Shown: one piece after another, positions 6,512-8,138 of the stretch
Numbering within the stretch: position 1 is the first letter of the stretch
Layout: each line of letters opens with the position of its first letter
Source of the DNA: an uncultured Actinomycetes bacterium
GTDB taxonomy: Bacteria > Actinomycetota > Actinomycetes > S36-B12 > UBA5976
DNA length: 8,138 nucleotides
Assembly: GCA_903925705.1 (NCBI GenBank)
Contig: CAIYGJ010000213.1
Span: 1 to 8,138 of the forward strand
Direction: 5' to 3'
Made by a program: the position numbers and the translations under genes
Notes under the pieces: model-generated
Told to the model about the DNA's origin: nothing
Databases searched by the model: none
What the model saw: only the letters and a program-made list of their open reading frames with translations

Positions 6512-6554
6512 GATCGGGTCGTAGGCTCGGATGCCTTACGTGAACCGACCAACC
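6512..6554 (-). ncRNA. Structured 5' leader of rpmE, candidate L31 autoregulatory leader
   Basis: In the rpmE transcript, GGTTGGTC (6554-6547) pairs with GACCCGATC (6520-6512) as an 8-bp stem with one bulged C, using two G-U pairs. Inside it, GTAAGGC (6539-6533) pairs with GCCTAC (6526-6521) as six pairs with one bulged A around the 6-nt loop ATCCGA. The inner stem stacks directly on the 3' arm of the outer stem. The 5' side carries an unpaired GGTTCAC bulge. The element ends 11 nt before the SD. Ribosomal-protein leaders for L31 have been proposed in Actinobacteria; I could not compare this fold with that model, so membership is an inference. Confidence 0.55.
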
Positions 6555-6561
6555 CCTTGAT

Positions 6562-6590
6562 TCTGCCAGTTTTCAGGGATTCCCACAAAA
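6562..6590 (-). promoter_or_regulatory. Candidate rpmE promoter
   Basis: On the minus strand TTGTGG (6590-6585) and CAGAAT (6567-6562) are 17 nt apart, the ideal spacing for a vegetative promoter. CAGAAT matches TATAAT at four positions and TTGTGG matches TTGACA at three. The predicted start falls about at the first G of the folded leader. The hexamers are weak individually; the support comes from spacing and position. Confidence 0.4.
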
Positions 6591-6591
6591 C
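6569..6591. promoter_or_regulatory. 23-bp palindromic operator candidate in the rpmE-kynU divergent region
   Basis: A dyad of form GTTTT-ca-GGGA-t-TCCC-ac-AAAAC is centred on 6580, and nine of eleven base pairs are symmetric. The central spacer is one base, so it is unlikely to be an RNA hairpin and looks like a site for a dimeric DNA-binding protein. It covers the -35 and spacer of the candidate rpmE promoter and lies 56 nt upstream of the kynU start. It does not match any operator I can name. Confidence 0.45.
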
Positions 6592-6611
6592 GCCCAGTTA
6601 TTGGCTCAAGT

Positions 6612-6640
6612 TTAAGGAAACTAGCCTGTGGGAATAGCCT
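6612..6640 (+). promoter_or_regulatory. Candidate kynU promoter giving a leaderless mRNA
   Basis: TAGCCT (6635-6640) fits the actinobacterial TAnnnT -10 pattern and ends 7 nt before the ATG at 6648, which would put the transcription start at or next to the start codon. TTAAGG (6612-6617) lies 17 nt upstream as a weak -35. No SD sits at normal distance from the ATG, which agrees with a leaderless transcript. TAGCCT is also present at 6622-6627. Confidence 0.5.
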
Positions 6641-6647
6641 AAGTTTC

Positions 6648-7931
6648 ATGTTCACGCGCCAAGATGCCCTCGACCTCGATGCCAAAGATCCATTGGCAAG
6701 TTACCGAGAAAGGTTCGTTTTTACCGACCCTGAGGTTTGCTATCTGGATGGTAATTCGCTGGGTCGCCTACCCAAATCAACAGTTGAGTCAATCAATCAG
6801 TTCTTGATCGAAGGTTGGGGAACCAAGATCGTTGACGGGTGGGGCGAATGGATTGATAAAGCTGAAACCACTGGCGACTTAATCGGGCGGGCGGCGCTGG
6901 GCGCAGCAGCTGGGCAAACTCTGGCAATGGACACAACCAGCGTTAACTTTTATCGATTGGTTCGAGCCGCAATTTCAGCGCGCCCGGGGCGTAAAACAAT
7001 CATCACTGACGAGGCTAACTTCCCTACCGATCGCTACATCATGCAAGGTATTGCTGAGGAACTTGGCCTAAATCTTGTTGTGATTCCAAATGATTTGCAG
7101 GAACATTCCACTGGTGAAAAGTTCAGTGATGAATTAGTAACTTCAGAAATTCTCAAACCTTACTTAAATGACGATGTTGCACTTGTCACGCTTTCCGTTA
7201 TCGCCTATCGTTCAGGTGCGCTGCACAACATAAAGGAACTAACTGATCTGGTTCGTGCCAGTGGTGCGCTGATGATTTGGGATGCAAGTCATGCAGTTGG
7301 CGCAGTGGATATGCAGTTTGATCGCGATGGTGTGGATTTAGCAGTTGGCTGCACGTACAAATATGGAAACTCAGGTCCTGGATCACCTGCTTGGTTATAT
7401 GTGAGCAGGCGAATTCAAGCTGAGTTGCAAATGCCAATTCAAGGTTGGTTTGCGCAACGCAATCAGTTCCTTATGGGATCAAAATTCGAACAGACCGAAG
7501 GCATGCGTGGTTTCCAAATTGCGAGTCCTTCAATTATTGGTTTGCTTTGTATTGATGAAGGCTTTGGCATGATCGAGCAGGCAACAATTGCTCAGATTAA
7601 TGCCAAGGCTTCACGGGGAACAGAAATGATGATCGAACTTTTTGATCAGTGGTTAGTTCCCCTTGGATATGAATTGGTTACCCCGCGTGATTCCAAATTG
7701 CGAGGCGGACACATCAGTATCTATCACCCAGATGCGGCACAAATCGCTCGTGGATTACGCGACGACATGAAAGTGATTCCCGATTACCGTGCACCAAATA
7801 GCATTCGTGTTGCAATTTCACCGCTAGCCACGTCGTATGCTGAAGTTTTTGAAGGTTTTGAACGCATCCGCGACTACACGAAATCTGGAAAATATAAAGA
7901 TTTAGACCTAAGCGGCATCAAGGTTTCTTGA
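6648..7931 (+). CDS. kynU: Kynureninase
   Basis: This PLP-dependent hydrolase cleaves L-kynurenine to anthranilate and alanine in tryptophan degradation; it can also act on 3-hydroxykynurenine. The 427-residue length is normal for bacteria. Motifs seen: YLDGNSLGRLP (32-42), DTTSVNFYRLV (95-105), DEANFPTDRYI (121-131), AYRSG (186-190), the PLP-site WDASHAVGAV (211-220), the lysine motif AVGCTYKYGNSGPGSPAWLYV with Lys238 as the Schiff-base residue, and EGMRGFQIASPSI (284-296). The usual LNGGPG is GNSGPG, a mild variation. It is divergent from rpmE, and neither tryptophan dioxygenase nor formamidase is visible next to it, so it may use kynurenine made elsewhere or act in a scattered pathway. The start MFTRQDALDLDAKDPL is family-like. 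Other class V aminotransferase-fold enzymes are unlikely given these motifs. Confidence 0.95.
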   Translation: MFTRQDALDLDAKDPLASYRERFVFTDPEVCYLDGNSLGRLPKSTVESINQFLIEGWGTKIVDGWGEWIDKAETTGDLIGRAALGAAAGQTLAMDTTSVNFYRLVRAAISARPGRKTIITDEANFPTDRYIMQGIAEELGLNLVVIPNDLQEHSTGEKFSDELVTSEILKPYLNDDVALVTLSVIAYRSGALHNIKELTDLVRASGALMIWDASHAVGAVDMQFDRDGVDLAVGCTYKYGNSGPGSPAWLYVSRRIQAELQMPIQGWFAQRNQFLMGSKFEQTEGMRGFQIASPSIIGLLCIDEGFGMIEQATIAQINAKASRGTEMMIELFDQWLVPLGYELVTPRDSKLRGGHISIYHPDAAQIARGLRDDMKVIPDYRAPNSIRVAISPLATSYAEVFEGFERIRDYTKSGKYKDLDLSGIKVS

Positions 7932-7936
7932 TTCTT

Positions 7937-7953
7937 AGGGTTACCCTGTAATT
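7937..7953 (+). promoter_or_regulatory. Candidate leaderless promoter with a short palindrome before the last gene
   Basis: TACCCT (7942-7947) fits TAnnnT and ends 6 nt before the ATG at 7954. It lies inside the perfect 11-bp palindrome AGGGT-T-ACCCT (7937-7947). The gap after kynU is only 22 nt, with no good SD, so the next gene may either be carried along with kynU or start from its own leaderless transcript. The short loop excludes an RNA hairpin. Confidence 0.35.
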
Positions 7954-8138
7954 ATGAGTAATCAAATCGAAACTGAAATCACCGTCCAGCTTGAAAATCG
8001 CGATCGCACATCTGTTGCACTCCGGATTTTCTTAGTGGTTCCAATTGCTATCTTTGTTTCGGCATTTACGGCCTGGTCAGGTTCAAGTGAAGCCTCAACA
8101 TTCCTATCTGGACTTTTGTTCTTGCCAGTGGTGCTAGC
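7954..8138 (+). CDS. N-terminal part of a membrane protein, function unknown
   Basis: The open frame starts with ATG and runs off the window after 61 residues. A hydrophilic N-terminus (MSNQIETEITVQLENRDRTS) is followed by one clear hydrophobic segment, ALRIFLVVPIAIFVSAFTAW (22-41), and the start of a second one after a serine-rich turn (FLSGLLFLPVVLA). The N-terminus lacks a signal-peptide shape, so these are probably transmembrane helices with the N-terminus in the cytoplasm. The R-T-S-V-x-L-R-I-x-L-x-x-P order recalls DUF4389-type membrane proteins, but the match is too short to assign. It follows kynU by 22 nt in the same direction. No link to kynurenine metabolism can be read from the visible part. 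Confidence 0.7.
   Translation, partial: MSNQIETEITVQLENRDRTSVALRIFLVVPIAIFVSAFTAWSGSSEASTFLSGLLFLPVVL

Noticed and set aside
6198..6524. 108-codon plus-strand frame across the rpmE region
   Set aside because: It runs antisense through the terminator, rpmE and leader; the product (Ser/Thr/Val-rich) resembles no family and has no upstream signals.
1..8138. CRISPR array, insertion sequence, attachment site, tRNA or defence system
   Set aside because: No regularly spaced repeats, transposase or integrase motifs, terminal repeats or tRNA-like segments were seen; the genes are housekeeping and densely packed.

Overview
The window reads as a chromosomal housekeeping segment from an actinobacterium with moderate GC and many A/T-ending codons. 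It is clearly less GC-rich than Streptomyces or Mycobacterium. The run rpmE-prfA-prmC-tsaC-glyA-wecA-atpI-(atpB) is the conserved actinobacterial block that leads into the F1Fo ATP synthase operon, close to Rv1298-Rv1304 of M. tuberculosis. The SHMT gene sits before wecA as I recall it does in Streptomyces. Balanced base composition with very tight gene packing suggests a streamlined aquatic lineage such as the freshwater acI/Nanopelagicales group. That placement is an inference from layout and composition, not from a search.

Layout: eight complete genes and one partial gene lie on the minus strand, read from about 6490 down to 1. They are rpmE (bL31); prfA (RF1); a 67-residue DUF4287-type protein; prmC (RF1/RF2 glutamine methyltransferase); a divergent TsaC/Sua5-family protein; glyA (SHMT); wecA-like (polyprenyl-phosphate GlcNAc-1-phosphate transferase); atpI-like; an AtpZ-like small membrane protein; and the first codons of what is probably atpB. 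On the plus strand, kynU (kynureninase) is divergent from rpmE and is followed by the start of a membrane protein cut by the window end. No tRNA, rRNA, CRISPR array or mobile element was seen, and no gene-free stretch exceeds 300 bases.

The minus-strand genes link translation termination (prfA, prmC), tRNA modification (tsaC), one-carbon supply (glyA), envelope polysaccharide priming (wecA) and ATP synthase assembly (atpI/atpZ). Gaps from prfA through tsaC are only 2-4 nt, so those genes are probably translationally coupled. rpmE looks like a separately controlled unit. It has a folded 5' leader of the kind expected for ribosomal-protein autoregulation, a GTG start with a strong Shine-Dalgarno (SD), and a very strong intrinsic terminator (19-bp stem, cUUCGg tetraloop, U-tract) before prfA.

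No large unknown system is present. The points most worth a second look are the rpmE leader and terminator pair, a 23-bp dyad over the putative rpmE promoter, the DUF4287 protein between the release factor and its methyltransferase, the altered signature motifs of the TsaC-family protein, and plus-strand promoters that look leaderless.
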